Origin: Enterobacter asburiae | GTDB taxonomy: Bacteria > Pseudomonadota > Gammaproteobacteria > Enterobacterales > Enterobacteriaceae | DNA length: 64,000 nt | Direction of reading: 5' to 3' | NCBI RefSeq assembly: GCF_024599655.1 | Contig: NZ_CP102247.1 | Span: 930,001 to 994,000 of the forward strand | Shown here: in pieces, positions 24,217 to 32,507 of the stretch | How the letters are laid out: each line of letters begins with the position of its first letter | Numbering within the stretch: position 1 is the first letter of the stretch | Position numbers and translations under genes: made by a program | The notes under the pieces: model-generated | The model's input: the letters and a program-made list of their open reading frames with translations, nothing else | The model's database searches: none | Told to the model about the DNA's origin: nothing

Positions 24217-24279
24217 TCGCGGGCGGTGAAGCATAAACCTGCCTGTGAGTGACAGGCTCTGAAAGAGTAAGGAATAAAC

Positions 24280-25041
24280 ATGATTCTGGATGCATTCTCT
24301 CTGCAGGGGAAAGTGGCTGTGGTTTCCGGGTGCGACACCGGGCTGGGTCAGGGGATGGCGTTAGGCCTGGCGGAAGCGGGCTGCGATATCGTCGGAATTA
24401 ATATCGTTGAACCGACTGACACCATCGAACGCGTGACGGCCCTGGGCCGCCGTTTCCTGAGCCTGACCGCTGACCTGCGTAAAATCGATTCCATTCCTGA
24501 ACTGCTGGACCGCGCGGTGGCTGAATTCGGTCATATCGACATTCTGGTGAACAACGCCGGGCTGATTCGTCGCGAAGACGCGATCAGCTTCAGCGAGCGC
24601 GACTGGGACGACGTGATGGATTTGAACATCAAGAGCGTATTTTTTATGTCCCAGGCGGCGGCGAAGCATTTTATTGCGCAGGGGAAAGGCGGCAAGATCG
24701 TTAATATTGCCTCTATGCTCTCGTTCCAGGGCGGCATCCGCGTGCCGTCTTACACCGCGTCCAAAAGCGCCGTAATGGGCGTGACCCGCCTGCTGGCAAA
24801 CGAATGGGCGAAACATAATATCAACGTGAATGCGATTGCGCCGGGCTACATGGCGACCAACAACACGCAGCAGCTGCGTGCAGACGAAGAGCGCAGCGCG
24901 GCGATCCTGGAGCGTATTCCTGCGGGACGCTGGGGCCTGCCGAGCGATCTGATGGGGCCGATTGTCTTCCTGGCCTCCCCGGCATCGGATTACATCAACG
25001 GTTACACCGTGGCTGTAGACGGCGGCTGGCTGGCGCGTTAA
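24280..25041 (+). CDS. kduD: 2-dehydro-3-deoxy-D-gluconate 5-dehydrogenase KduD
   Basis: A short-chain dehydrogenase of 253 aa that reduces 2,5-diketo-3-deoxygluconate to 2-keto-3-deoxygluconate, the step after KduI. The nucleotide-binding motif is SGCDTGLGQGMA (residues 16-27), followed by NNAG and the catalytic Ser (IASMLS) and Tyr-Lys pair (YTASK). It is cotranscribed with kduI and closes with an intrinsic terminator. Confidence 0.97.
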   Translation: MILDAFSLQGKVAVVSGCDTGLGQGMALGLAEAGCDIVGINIVEPTDTIERVTALGRRFLSLTADLRKIDSIPELLDRAVAEFGHIDILVNNAGLIRREDAISFSERDWDDVMDLNIKSVFFMSQAAAKHFIAQGKGGKIVNIASMLSFQGGIRVPSYTASKSAVMGVTRLLANEWAKHNINVNAIAPGYMATNNTQQLRADEERSAAILERIPAGRWGLPSDLMGPIVFLASPASDYINGYTVAVDGGWLAR

Positions 25042-25058
25042 TTTCACCTGTATTAAGA

Positions 25059-25087
25059 ACCTCTGCCCATGGGCGGAGGTTTTTTTT
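25059..25087 (+). terminator. Terminator after kduD
   Basis: ACCTCTGCCC, loop AT and GGGCGGAGGT (one mismatch) followed by seven or more T. Confidence 0.9.
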
Positions 25088-25354
25088 GCGCAAAAATTGG
25101 CTTAATCCATATCGCTAAAGATGAAAAATCCATACTGAAAAATCATGAATGACGGCAATCACACTTTTATTGCTTAAATATTAAGTGATTAGTAAAAATA
25201 CGTGATTATTCGCCACAAGTTTAAATTGTAATGTCCATCACAGAACCGTATGCCGTAGCGGAATAATCCATAACTTCGCGATTTCCGGCCTGACACTTTT
25301 CCTCGCTTTCTCGTAATTTCAGTTAACGAATTTTGCTGTTGAGGCAGGAAAAAT
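25088..25354 (+). promoter_or_regulatory. araE regulatory region with CRP- and AraC-like sites
   Basis: The kduD-araE gap is 313 bp and is regulatory. TGTAATGTCCATCACA at 25227-25242 fits the CRP pattern TGTGA-N6-TCACA with one change. TAGC-N7-TCCATA at 25256-25272 is an exact match to the AraC half-site consensus. This order upstream of araE is as expected for arabinose induction with catabolite control. A decamer ATCGCTAAAG at 25111 matches the direct repeats near 20953. Confidence 0.75.
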
Positions 25355-26770
25355 ATGACATCGATAAATGACTCTACCCTAATGCCCGCTGCGCTGCGTG
25401 ATACGCGCCGCATGAACCAGTTTGTCTCCATTGCCGCCGCCGTGGCGGGCCTGTTGTTTGGACTGGATATCGGCGTCATTGCCGGAGCGCTGCCGTTTAT
25501 TACCGATCACTTTACCCTCAGCAACCGTCTGCAGGAGTGGGTGGTGAGCAGCATGATGCTCGGCGCGGCCATCGGCGCGCTGTTTAACGGCTGGCTGTCG
25601 TTCCGCCTGGGGCGCAAATACAGCCTGATGGTCGGGGCGGTCCTGTTCGTCGCGGGGTCGATCGGCTCCGCGTTTGCGACAAACGTAGAAGTGCTGCTGC
25701 TCTCCCGCGTGCTGCTGGGCGTAGCGGTGGGGATTGCCTCCTACACCGCGCCGCTTTATCTCTCCGAAATGGCGAGCGAGAACGTGCGCGGCAAGATGAT
25801 CAGCATGTATCAGCTGATGGTCACGCTGGGCATCGTGCTGGCGTTCCTGTCTGACACCTACTTCAGCTACAGCGGCAACTGGCGCGCGATGCTGGGCGTG
25901 CTGGCCTTACCGGCGCTGGTGCTGATCGTCCTGGTGGTTTTCCTGCCAAACAGCCCGCGCTGGCTGGCGCAAAAAGGGCGCCACGTGGAGGCAGAAGAGG
26001 TCCTGCGCATGCTGCGCGATACCTCGGAAAAAGCGCGCGAAGAGCTGAACGAGATCCGCGAAAGCCTGAAGCTGAAGCAGGGCGGCTGGGCGCTGTTTAA
26101 GATCAACCGCAACGTGCGCCGCGCGGTCTTCCTCGGCATGTTGCTGCAGGCGATGCAGCAGTTCACCGGGATGAACATCATCATGTACTACGCGCCGCGC
26201 ATTTTCAAAATGGCCGGGTTCACCACTACGGAACAGCAGATGATCGCGACTCTGGTGGTCGGGCTGACCTTTATGTTCGCCACGTTCATTGCGGTATTCA
26301 CCGTGGACAAAGCCGGGCGTAAACCGGCGCTGAAAATTGGTTTTAGCGTAATGGCGATTGGCACGCTGATCCTCGGCTACTGCCTGATGCAGTTTGATAA
26401 CGGCACGGCCTCAAGCGGGCTTTCCTGGCTTTCTGTCGGGATGACCATGATGTGTATCGCAGGTTACGCGATGAGCGCCGCGCCCGTGGTGTGGATCCTG
26501 TGCTCCGAAATTCAGCCGCTGAAATGCCGTGACTTTGGCATCACCTGTTCCACGACCACCAACTGGGTGTCGAACATGATCATCGGCGCGACGTTCCTGA
26601 CGCTGCTGGATTCAATTGGTGCCGCCGGAACCTTCTGGCTCTACACGGTGCTGAACGTCGCGTTTATTGGCGTCACGTTCTGGCTGATCCCGGAAACCAA
26701 AGGCGTGACGCTGGAACACATCGAGCGCAAGCTGATGGCTGGGGAAAAACTGCGGAACATCGGCGTGTGA
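25355..26770 (+). CDS. araE: Arabinose:proton symporter AraE
   Basis: A low-affinity L-arabinose importer of the sugar-porter MFS family, 471 aa with 12 helices. Family motifs are GRKYSLM after TM2, NSPRWLAQKGR after TM6, DKAGRKP after TM8 and PETKGVTLE at the C terminus. The cytosolic loop lies between TM6 and TM7. E. coli AraE is 472 aa and highly similar. It is preceded by CRP- and AraC-like sites. Confidence 0.97.
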   Translation: MTSINDSTLMPAALRDTRRMNQFVSIAAAVAGLLFGLDIGVIAGALPFITDHFTLSNRLQEWVVSSMMLGAAIGALFNGWLSFRLGRKYSLMVGAVLFVAGSIGSAFATNVEVLLLSRVLLGVAVGIASYTAPLYLSEMASENVRGKMISMYQLMVTLGIVLAFLSDTYFSYSGNWRAMLGVLALPALVLIVLVVFLPNSPRWLAQKGRHVEAEEVLRMLRDTSEKAREELNEIRESLKLKQGGWALFKINRNVRRAVFLGMLLQAMQQFTGMNIIMYYAPRIFKMAGFTTTEQQMIATLVVGLTFMFATFIAVFTVDKAGRKPALKIGFSVMAIGTLILGYCLMQFDNGTASSGLSWLSVGMTMMCIAGYAMSAAPVVWILCSEIQPLKCRDFGITCSTTTNWVSNMIIGATFLTLLDSIGAAGTFWLYTVLNVAFIGVTFWLIPETKGVTLEHIERKLMAGEKLRNIGV

Positions 26771-26825
26771 TGTTTTTGCCCGTCCGAAGGCTGGAATACA
26801 TGGCGTAACTGGAAAGGGAAAGGTG

Positions 26826-26854
26826 GCTTAATCACAGTAATAATGTGATTAAGC
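26826..26854. promoter_or_regulatory. Long palindrome between araE and fepE
   Basis: GCTTAATCACA (26826-26836), spacer GTAATAA and TGTGATTAAGC (26844-26854) form a perfect 11-bp inverted repeat. It is AT-rich and has no T run, so it looks more like a dimeric operator than a terminator. It lies 134 bp upstream of the fepE-type start codon and 56 bp after araE. Confidence 0.6.
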
Positions 26855-26987
26855 TCACTACTAACTCTGGTAGGAAGTAGACACAGAGAGGGAACTGGCA
26901 TTAGGATTTTTCTTATGTTGCTGTATTATCGGTCCACCGCAATCAATTGTGAAAAGATGCGTTGCATCCAGAAAAAGAAGAATCGCT

Positions 26988-28112
26988 ATGTCAGAAATGG
27001 ATTTCAAAAAAAGCACAGACCTCGACTTTCCCCGTTATGCCGCCCCGGCTGTAAGCGTAAAAGAGATAGATCTTCTGGGACTGTTTGAAGTCCTTCTGGC
27101 AGCGAAAAAACGTATCGTCGCCATTGTTTTTGCTTTCGCGCTGGTGGGGCTGGCCGTTTCATTTTTACTGCCGCAAAAATGGACCAGTAAAGCGGTGATC
27201 ACCCCGGCAGAACAGCTGCAGTGGAACCCGCTGCGCCAGATGATGGTGGCGTTACAGGTGCTTGATGTGGACGTGAAGATTACCCGTCCGCAAGTCTTTG
27301 ACCTGTTTATTAAAAAGTTCCAGTCACTGTCATTGCTTGAAGAGTACATGGCAACCTCTCCTTACGTGATATCGCAGCTGAAAGCTGTCGAGGTGGACCC
27401 GCTTGAGCTGCATCGCGCTATAGTCAACATCTCAGACCGAATGAAAGCGGTGAATGACGTACAGGGTAAAGACGCGGATAACGCACCTTATGTTTCCTGG
27501 ACATTGAGCTTCTCTGCACCGACAGCAAACGATGCGCAAGCCGTCCTGGAGGGATACATCGATTATATCGCGGCTATTGTTGAAAAAGAGACGGTGCAGA
27601 ATATTCGCGACCAGATCGCCCTGAAAACGAACGTCGTTGAGCAGCAGCTGGAACTGGATCGTGTCCGTTTGACCAATATTCACAATACCAACCTGCAGCG
27701 ACTGAATTATTCGCTGGCAGTGGCAAATGCCGCAGGCATCAAGAAGCCGGTTTACAGCAACGGGCAGGCGATAAAAGATGACCCGGATTACTCCGTTGCG
27801 CTCGGAGCGGACGGTATCGCGCAGAAGCTGCAGATCGAAAAAAATCTGAAGGATGTGACTGAGCTGAATGCAGAGTTCCAGAACCGGGAATACTACCTGG
27901 CGCAGCTGAAAAAGCTCTCTTTTGCCGATGTTAAGCTTGAGCCATTCAGGTATCAGCTTTCGCCCTCCATGCCGGTGAAAAAGGATGGTCCGGGCAAGGC
28001 CCTGATTGTCGTTCTGGCGGCGCTTCTGGGGGGGCTGTTTGCCTGCGGTAGCGTTTTACTGCGCGAGGCGATGCTCACCCGTACTTCGCCGCCAGAGCCG
28101 GTGGCGAAATAA
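26988..28112 (+). CDS. fepE: FepE/Wzz-type LPS O-antigen chain-length regulator
   Basis: A polysaccharide co-polymerase of 374 aa. TM1 is near residues 46-68 (IVAIVFAFALVGLAVSFLL), then a large periplasmic domain with coiled-coil, the proline-rich YQLSPSMPVKKDGPG segment and TM2 near 345-365. It matches E. coli FepE across its length, including LNYSLAVANAAGIKKPVYSN. FepE sets very long O-antigen chains. The ATG at 26988 follows AAGAAG; an in-frame upstream start adds 13 unusual residues. In E. coli fepE lies in the ent-fep cluster, so its position here between araE and ygeA is different. Confidence 0.9.
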   Translation: MSEMDFKKSTDLDFPRYAAPAVSVKEIDLLGLFEVLLAAKKRIVAIVFAFALVGLAVSFLLPQKWTSKAVITPAEQLQWNPLRQMMVALQVLDVDVKITRPQVFDLFIKKFQSLSLLEEYMATSPYVISQLKAVEVDPLELHRAIVNISDRMKAVNDVQGKDADNAPYVSWTLSFSAPTANDAQAVLEGYIDYIAAIVEKETVQNIRDQIALKTNVVEQQLELDRVRLTNIHNTNLQRLNYSLAVANAAGIKKPVYSNGQAIKDDPDYSVALGADGIAQKLQIEKNLKDVTELNAEFQNREYYLAQLKKLSFADVKLEPFRYQLSPSMPVKKDGPGKALIVVLAALLGGLFACGSVLLREAMLTRTSPPEPVAK

Positions 28113-28124
28113 AAACTGCAGTTG

Positions 28125-28155
28125 AAAAAAGGCGCTGAACAGAGCGCCTTTTTTT
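28125..28155 (+). terminator. Terminator after fepE
   Basis: GGCGCT (28131-28136) and AGCGCC (28143-28148) with flanking A and T runs. Confidence 0.9.
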
Positions 28156-28202
28156 ATGCGCATCGGTTATGTTAAAAAAGAGACCAAAGATAAGGAGGGA
28201 TG

Positions 28203-28895
28203 ATGAAAACGATCGGCCTGTTAGGTGGAATGAGCTGGGAATCGACAATCCCTTATTACCGCCTGATTAACGAAGGGGTAAAGCAGCGTCTGGGTGGTCT
28301 GCACTCCGCAAGCCTGCTGCTGCACAGCGTTGATTTCCATGAGATCGAAGCCTGCCAGTCGAGCGGCGAGTGGGATAAAGCCGGGGAGATCCTGGCCCAG
28401 GCGGCGCTGGGGCTGGAGCGCGCCGGCGCAGAGGGTATCGTGCTCTGTACCAATACCATGCACAAAGTGGCGTCGCATATTGAGGACCGCTGCGCGCTGC
28501 CGTTTCTGCATATCGCGGACGCGACCGGGCGTGCGATTACGGCCTCCGGAATGCGCCGCGTAGCGCTTTTAGGCACACGCTACACCATGGAACAGGATTT
28601 TTATCGCGGACGTTTGCACAGTGAATTTGGAATCGAAAGCCTGATCCCTGATGAAGACGATCGGGCGCGCATCAATCAGATTATCTTTGACGAGCTCTGC
28701 CTCGGTACCTTCAACGACTCTTCCCGGGCGTATTACGTCAGCGTCATCGATAAACTCGCGCAGCAGGGGGCCGAAGGGGTGATATTCGGCTGCACCGAGA
28801 TCGGTTTGCTGGTGCCCGTCGAGCGAAGCCCCGTCCCGGTGTTCGATACCACCGCCATCCATGCCGCGGATGCCGTGGCGTTTATGCTGTCATAA
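28203..28895 (+). CDS. ygeA: Amino-acid racemase YgeA
   Basis: A PLP-independent broad-specificity amino-acid racemase of the Asp/Glu racemase family, 230 aa, the same length as E. coli YgeA. The two catalytic cysteines are in VLCTNTMHK and FGCTEIGLL. The second of two adjacent ATGs is chosen because the strong AAGGAGG directly abuts the first. It overlaps the convergent lysR by 6 bp, as part of the ygeA-lysR-lysA group. Confidence 0.95.
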   Translation: MKTIGLLGGMSWESTIPYYRLINEGVKQRLGGLHSASLLLHSVDFHEIEACQSSGEWDKAGEILAQAALGLERAGAEGIVLCTNTMHKVASHIEDRCALPFLHIADATGRAITASGMRRVALLGTRYTMEQDFYRGRLHSEFGIESLIPDEDDRARINQIIFDELCLGTFNDSSRAYYVSVIDKLAQQGAEGVIFGCTEIGLLVPVERSPVPVFDTTAIHAADAVAFMLS

Positions 28896-29816
28896 CGGGT
28901 TTTGCAGGTCAGGTAAGCGAAGCGCCACCTGACGCGCGTGCTCCGTTAAGTGTTCGGTGAACGCGTCCACCAGCGCGGAGGCCGGACGGTGCAGCGGGCG
29001 GATCAGGCTCACGGTGAACGGGACGGAGACGCTAAAGCGACGGATGACGATCCCGCTTCCGGCATAGTCCAGCGCCGTGAGCGGATTCACCACCGCGACG
29101 CCGACGCCTGCACGCACCATCGCGCAAATCGAAGCCGCGCTGTGCGTTTCCACCACCATTCGCCGTTTGACCTGATGCTCGGCAAACAGCGTATCCAGCA
29201 GCTGTCTGTAGCTGTCGGTCTGCGACAGGCTAATGTAGTTTTCCCCGTGGAAATCCTCCGGTGTGAGCACCGCCTTACCGGCAAGCCGATGCCCGGCGGG
29301 CAGAACGCACACTTCATCTAACGAGAGCAACTCCGTGCGCGCCGTTCCCGCTGGCGTGGAGAGGGTTTCGGTCAGGCCTAAATCATGGCGCTGAGCCGAA
29401 AGCCACTCTTCAAGCAGGGGGGATTCCTGAGGCACGATGGTGAGGTTGACCTCCGGGTATCGGGCCAGAAAGGGTTGAAGCAGCATCGGCAAAAAAGATT
29501 GCGAAAAGACGGGCAGGCAGACGATCGACAGCTCGCCCTGGCGAAACTCGCGCAGGCTTTCCGCAGCGCTCACTATTCTGTCCAGTCCGTACCAGGAGCG
29601 CTGAACTTCCTCGAACAGGCGTAACCCCTGCACCGTCGGGTGAAGTCTGCCGCGGGTGCGTTCGAACAGCTTCAGCCCCAGCACTTTCTCGAAGCGCGCC
29701 AGCTCGCGGCTCACCGTCGGCTGCGAGGTATGCAGCATCTGCGCGGCTTCGGTGAGATTGCCGGCGGTCATCACGGCGTGAAAAATCTCGATATGGCGTA
29801 AATTGACGGCGGGCAT
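28890..29816 (-). CDS. lysR: Transcriptional activator of lysA, LysR
   Basis: The founding member of the LysR family, 308 aa (E. coli 311). The N-terminal winged helix-turn-helix (NLTEAAQMLHTSQPTVSREL) is followed by a C-terminal effector domain. It activates lysA in response to low lysine or diaminopimelate and represses its own gene. It is divergent from lysA across 121 bp, the expected arrangement. Confidence 0.96.
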   Translation of the reverse strand: MPAVNLRHIEIFHAVMTAGNLTEAAQMLHTSQPTVSRELARFEKVLGLKLFERTRGRLHPTVQGLRLFEEVQRSWYGLDRIVSAAESLREFRQGELSIVCLPVFSQSFLPMLLQPFLARYPEVNLTIVPQESPLLEEWLSAQRHDLGLTETLSTPAGTARTELLSLDEVCVLPAGHRLAGKAVLTPEDFHGENYISLSQTDSYRQLLDTLFAEHQVKRRMVVETHSAASICAMVRAGVGVAVVNPLTALDYAGSGIVIRRFSVSVPFTVSLIRPLHRPASALVDAFTEHLTEHARQVALRLPDLQNPL

Positions 29817-29937
29817 AGGGCACCTGAATGCAGATTACTGTCCATATCATTTTTGCATAGACTCGCGATAAAACGATATTTTTTATTCTCTTCGCGCTGT
29901 GGCGTAATCATGAAAACGCATTTATCCGGAGAAGACC

Positions 29938-31200
29938 ATGCCACGCCCGCTGAACCAGACTGATACCGATTTGAACGCTGACAACCTGCTGCGCCTGCCC
30001 GCCGAGTTTGGCTGCCCGGTGTGGGTCTACGACGCGCAGATCGTTCGCGAGAAGATCGCCGCCCTGCATCAGTTTGACGTGGTGCGCTTTGCCCAGAAGG
30101 CCTGCTCCAATATCCATATTCTGCGCCTGATGCGTGAGCAGGGCGTGAAGGTCGACTCCGTCTCACTGGGCGAAATCGAGCGTGCGCTGGCGGCCGGATT
30201 CGATCCGAAAGCCGACGACGACGCGATCGTCTTTACCGCCGACGTGATCGACGATGCGACGCTTTCGCGCGTCCACGAGCTGCAGATCCCGGTGAACGCC
30301 GGTTCTGTGGATATGCTGGAGCAGCTGGGTCAGGTTTCTCCCGGCCATCGCGTCTGGCTGCGCGTGAATCCGGGCTTTGGTCATGGTCACAGCCAAAAAA
30401 CCAATACCGGCGGCGAAAACAGCAAGCACGGGATCTGGTATGCCGATATGCCCGCCGCGTTGGAGGTATTACAGCGCTATAGCCTGAAGCTGGTGGGTAT
30501 TCATATGCACATTGGATCTGGCGTCGATTACGGCCACCTGGAGCAGGTGTGCGGCGCGATGGTGCGCCAGGTTATCGACTTCGGTCAGGATCTGGAGGCG
30601 ATCTCTGCCGGTGGCGGCCTCTCCATTCCCTATCGCGAAGGCGAAGAGGCGATCGATACCGATCACTATTACGGTCTGTGGAGCGCCGCGCGCGATCAAA
30701 TTGCCGCGCATCTTGGTCACGCGGTGAAGCTGGAAATTGAGCCGGGTCGTTTCCTGGTGGCGGAAGCCGGTGTGCTGGTTTCGCAGGTGCGCAGCGTGAA
30801 AGATATGGGGTCTCGCCACTTCGTATTGATTGACGCAGGCTTTAACGACCTGATGCGTCCGTCCATGTACGGCAGCTATCACCACATTACCGCCCTGGCT
30901 GCCGACGGCCGCGACTTAACGCAGGCGCCGCGGGTTGAGACGGTCGTTGCGGGACCGCTGTGCGAATCGGGTGACGTGTTCACTCAGCAGGAAGGCGGCA
31001 AAGTGGAGACCCGCGCGCTGCCAGAGGTCAAACCGGGTGATTATCTTGTGCTGCATGATACCGGTGCCTACGGGGCGTCGATGTCATCTAACTACAACAG
31101 CCGCCCGCTGCTGCCGGAAGTGCTGTTTGATAACGGCAAGGCACGGCTGATCCGTCGTCGCCAGACCATTCAGGAACTGCTGGCTTTAGAACTCATCTGA
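29938..31200 (+). CDS. lysA: Diaminopimelate decarboxylase
   Basis: Catalyses the last step of lysine synthesis, meso-diaminopimelate to lysine. It is 420 aa with a fold-III PLP barrel. The PLP Lys54 is in FAQKACSN, the phosphate and substrate contacts are HIGSG, GGGLSIPY and EPGRFLVAEAG, and the catalytic Cys is in GPLCESGD. It is controlled by the divergent lysR. Its 3' end overlaps the convergent LacI-type regulator by 31 bp. Confidence 0.97.
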   Translation: MPRPLNQTDTDLNADNLLRLPAEFGCPVWVYDAQIVREKIAALHQFDVVRFAQKACSNIHILRLMREQGVKVDSVSLGEIERALAAGFDPKADDDAIVFTADVIDDATLSRVHELQIPVNAGSVDMLEQLGQVSPGHRVWLRVNPGFGHGHSQKTNTGGENSKHGIWYADMPAALEVLQRYSLKLVGIHMHIGSGVDYGHLEQVCGAMVRQVIDFGQDLEAISAGGGLSIPYREGEEAIDTDHYYGLWSAARDQIAAHLGHAVKLEIEPGRFLVAEAGVLVSQVRSVKDMGSRHFVLIDAGFNDLMRPSMYGSYHHITALAADGRDLTQAPRVETVVAGPLCESGDVFTQQEGGKVETRALPEVKPGDYLVLHDTGAYGASMSSNYNSRPLLPEVLFDNGKARLIRRRQTIQELLALELI

Positions 31201-32207
31201 TGAAAGTACGGCCCCGTTGTGACCGAATCGCGTAAGACCAGCGTGCCGGTAAACGGCGGGATGGCATCGACCGGCTGGTTTTTTGCCAGCCGGATCGCCT
31301 GATCGATGGCCGTGACAATCATATTGTCGATGGGCAGATAAACCGACGAGAGCGCAGGCTCCAGCCATTTCGCGCTTGGGGCATCGTCAAAGCCGAACAG
31401 TGAAATATCCTGCGGAATTTTAAGCCCCGCCTGGTGTAACGCTTTGGACGCACCCAGCGCCATATCGTCGTTACAGGCAAACAGGGCGCTAAACGGCACG
31501 CCGTTGGCAATCAGCTCCTTGCATAGCTCGTATCCCTGCGTCATACCCGCATCACCGTACTTTATTCGACGCTCGTCCAGGCGGATGCCGTGCTTTTCCA
31601 GCGCCTTGCGATAGCCCATCAGCCTCGCTTTCCCGGTTGGGGTATGGATCGGAACGGTGATACAGGCGATCTCCCGATGTCCCTGGCCGATCAGGTAATC
31701 CACGGCCTTAAACGCGGCATCCTGCTGTTCGAAGAACACACAGCGATCCGGCGCCTGGCTCACTTCACGGTTAATGACCACCAGCGGCGTTTTCACGGTG
31801 TCCATCAGTTTGACGATCGCTTTCTCGCTCATGTAGCGCGTGTAAAGCACGATGGCATCGCACTGGCGATCGGCCAGCATCTGCACCGCCTGTTCTTCCT
31901 GTTCCGGCGCGTCGTGGCCATCGGTGACGATCAGCTGTTTCCCGTGGGTTTCGGTCTGCCGCGACGCCTGCTGGAGAAGACGACCAAAGTAAAAGCCGTC
32001 GAAGGTGGAGACGACCAGACCAATGCTGTTGCTGGTCTGGTTAGCGAGTGAACGCGCGAGAAAGTTTGGGCGATAGCCCAGCTCTTCCATCGCCGCAAAC
32101 ACCTGCTGACGCGTACTCTCTTTAACCTGACCCGTGCCGTTCAGCACGCGCGATACCGTGGCCTTCGACACGCCCGCACGCAGTGAGACATCCAGCATTG
32201 TTGCCAT
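31170..32207 (-). CDS. LacI-family regulator, AscG-like
   Basis: A 345-aa repressor with an N-terminal helix-turn-helix and hinge (MLDVSLRAGVSKATVSRVL) and a sugar-binding domain. It resembles AscG, the repressor of E. coli beta-glucoside genes, throughout. The start at 32207 follows AGGAA; a longer frame adds residues unlike the family. It is divergent from the PTS IIC gene across 300 bp with two matching palindromes, so it most likely represses the PTS-glycosidase genes until the sugar is present. Confidence 0.88.
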   Translation of the reverse strand: MATMLDVSLRAGVSKATVSRVLNGTGQVKESTRQQVFAAMEELGYRPNFLARSLANQTSNSIGLVVSTFDGFYFGRLLQQASRQTETHGKQLIVTDGHDAPEQEEQAVQMLADRQCDAIVLYTRYMSEKAIVKLMDTVKTPLVVINREVSQAPDRCVFFEQQDAAFKAVDYLIGQGHREIACITVPIHTPTGKARLMGYRKALEKHGIRLDERRIKYGDAGMTQGYELCKELIANGVPFSALFACNDDMALGASKALHQAGLKIPQDISLFGFDDAPSAKWLEPALSSVYLPIDNMIVTAIDQAIRLAKNQPVDAIPPFTGTLVLRDSVTTGPYFHQMSSKASSS

Positions 32208-32346
32208 TCTACATTCCTGCTTCCACGTAATGGTCTGCAGTTTAACACAGACCTCACGGCGTATAAGCGATGCGGGAAGCGCAAAAACTCCGCCACGATC
32301 ACGCTTTTTGGCAACGACCTGACAGCACGGAATTATCGTCGTTAAG

Positions 32347-32451
32347 TGGCATGCCAAAATGGTCAAAAATACTCATCTGGAATACCTCTTGCTCCGTTGA
32401 GAGCTTAATCACAGAACAGAAAGCCCCATAAAGCTATTTTTGGTATGCCAA
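32347..32451. promoter_or_regulatory. Pair of LacI-type palindromic operators
   Basis: The 300-bp gap between the repressor and the PTS gene holds two related palindromes: TGGCATGCCA at 32347-32356 and TTGGTATGCCAA at 32440-32451, about 94 bp apart centre to centre. Both have the central CG-like LacI-family symmetry on the theme TTGGYATGCCAA. Two spaced sites suggest repression by DNA looping. Confidence 0.65.
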
Positions 32452-32507
32452 TAGTATCCGGCTGTACACCTTATTCAATAAAAGCCCTTTTACTGAGGTA
32501 TTACCCT

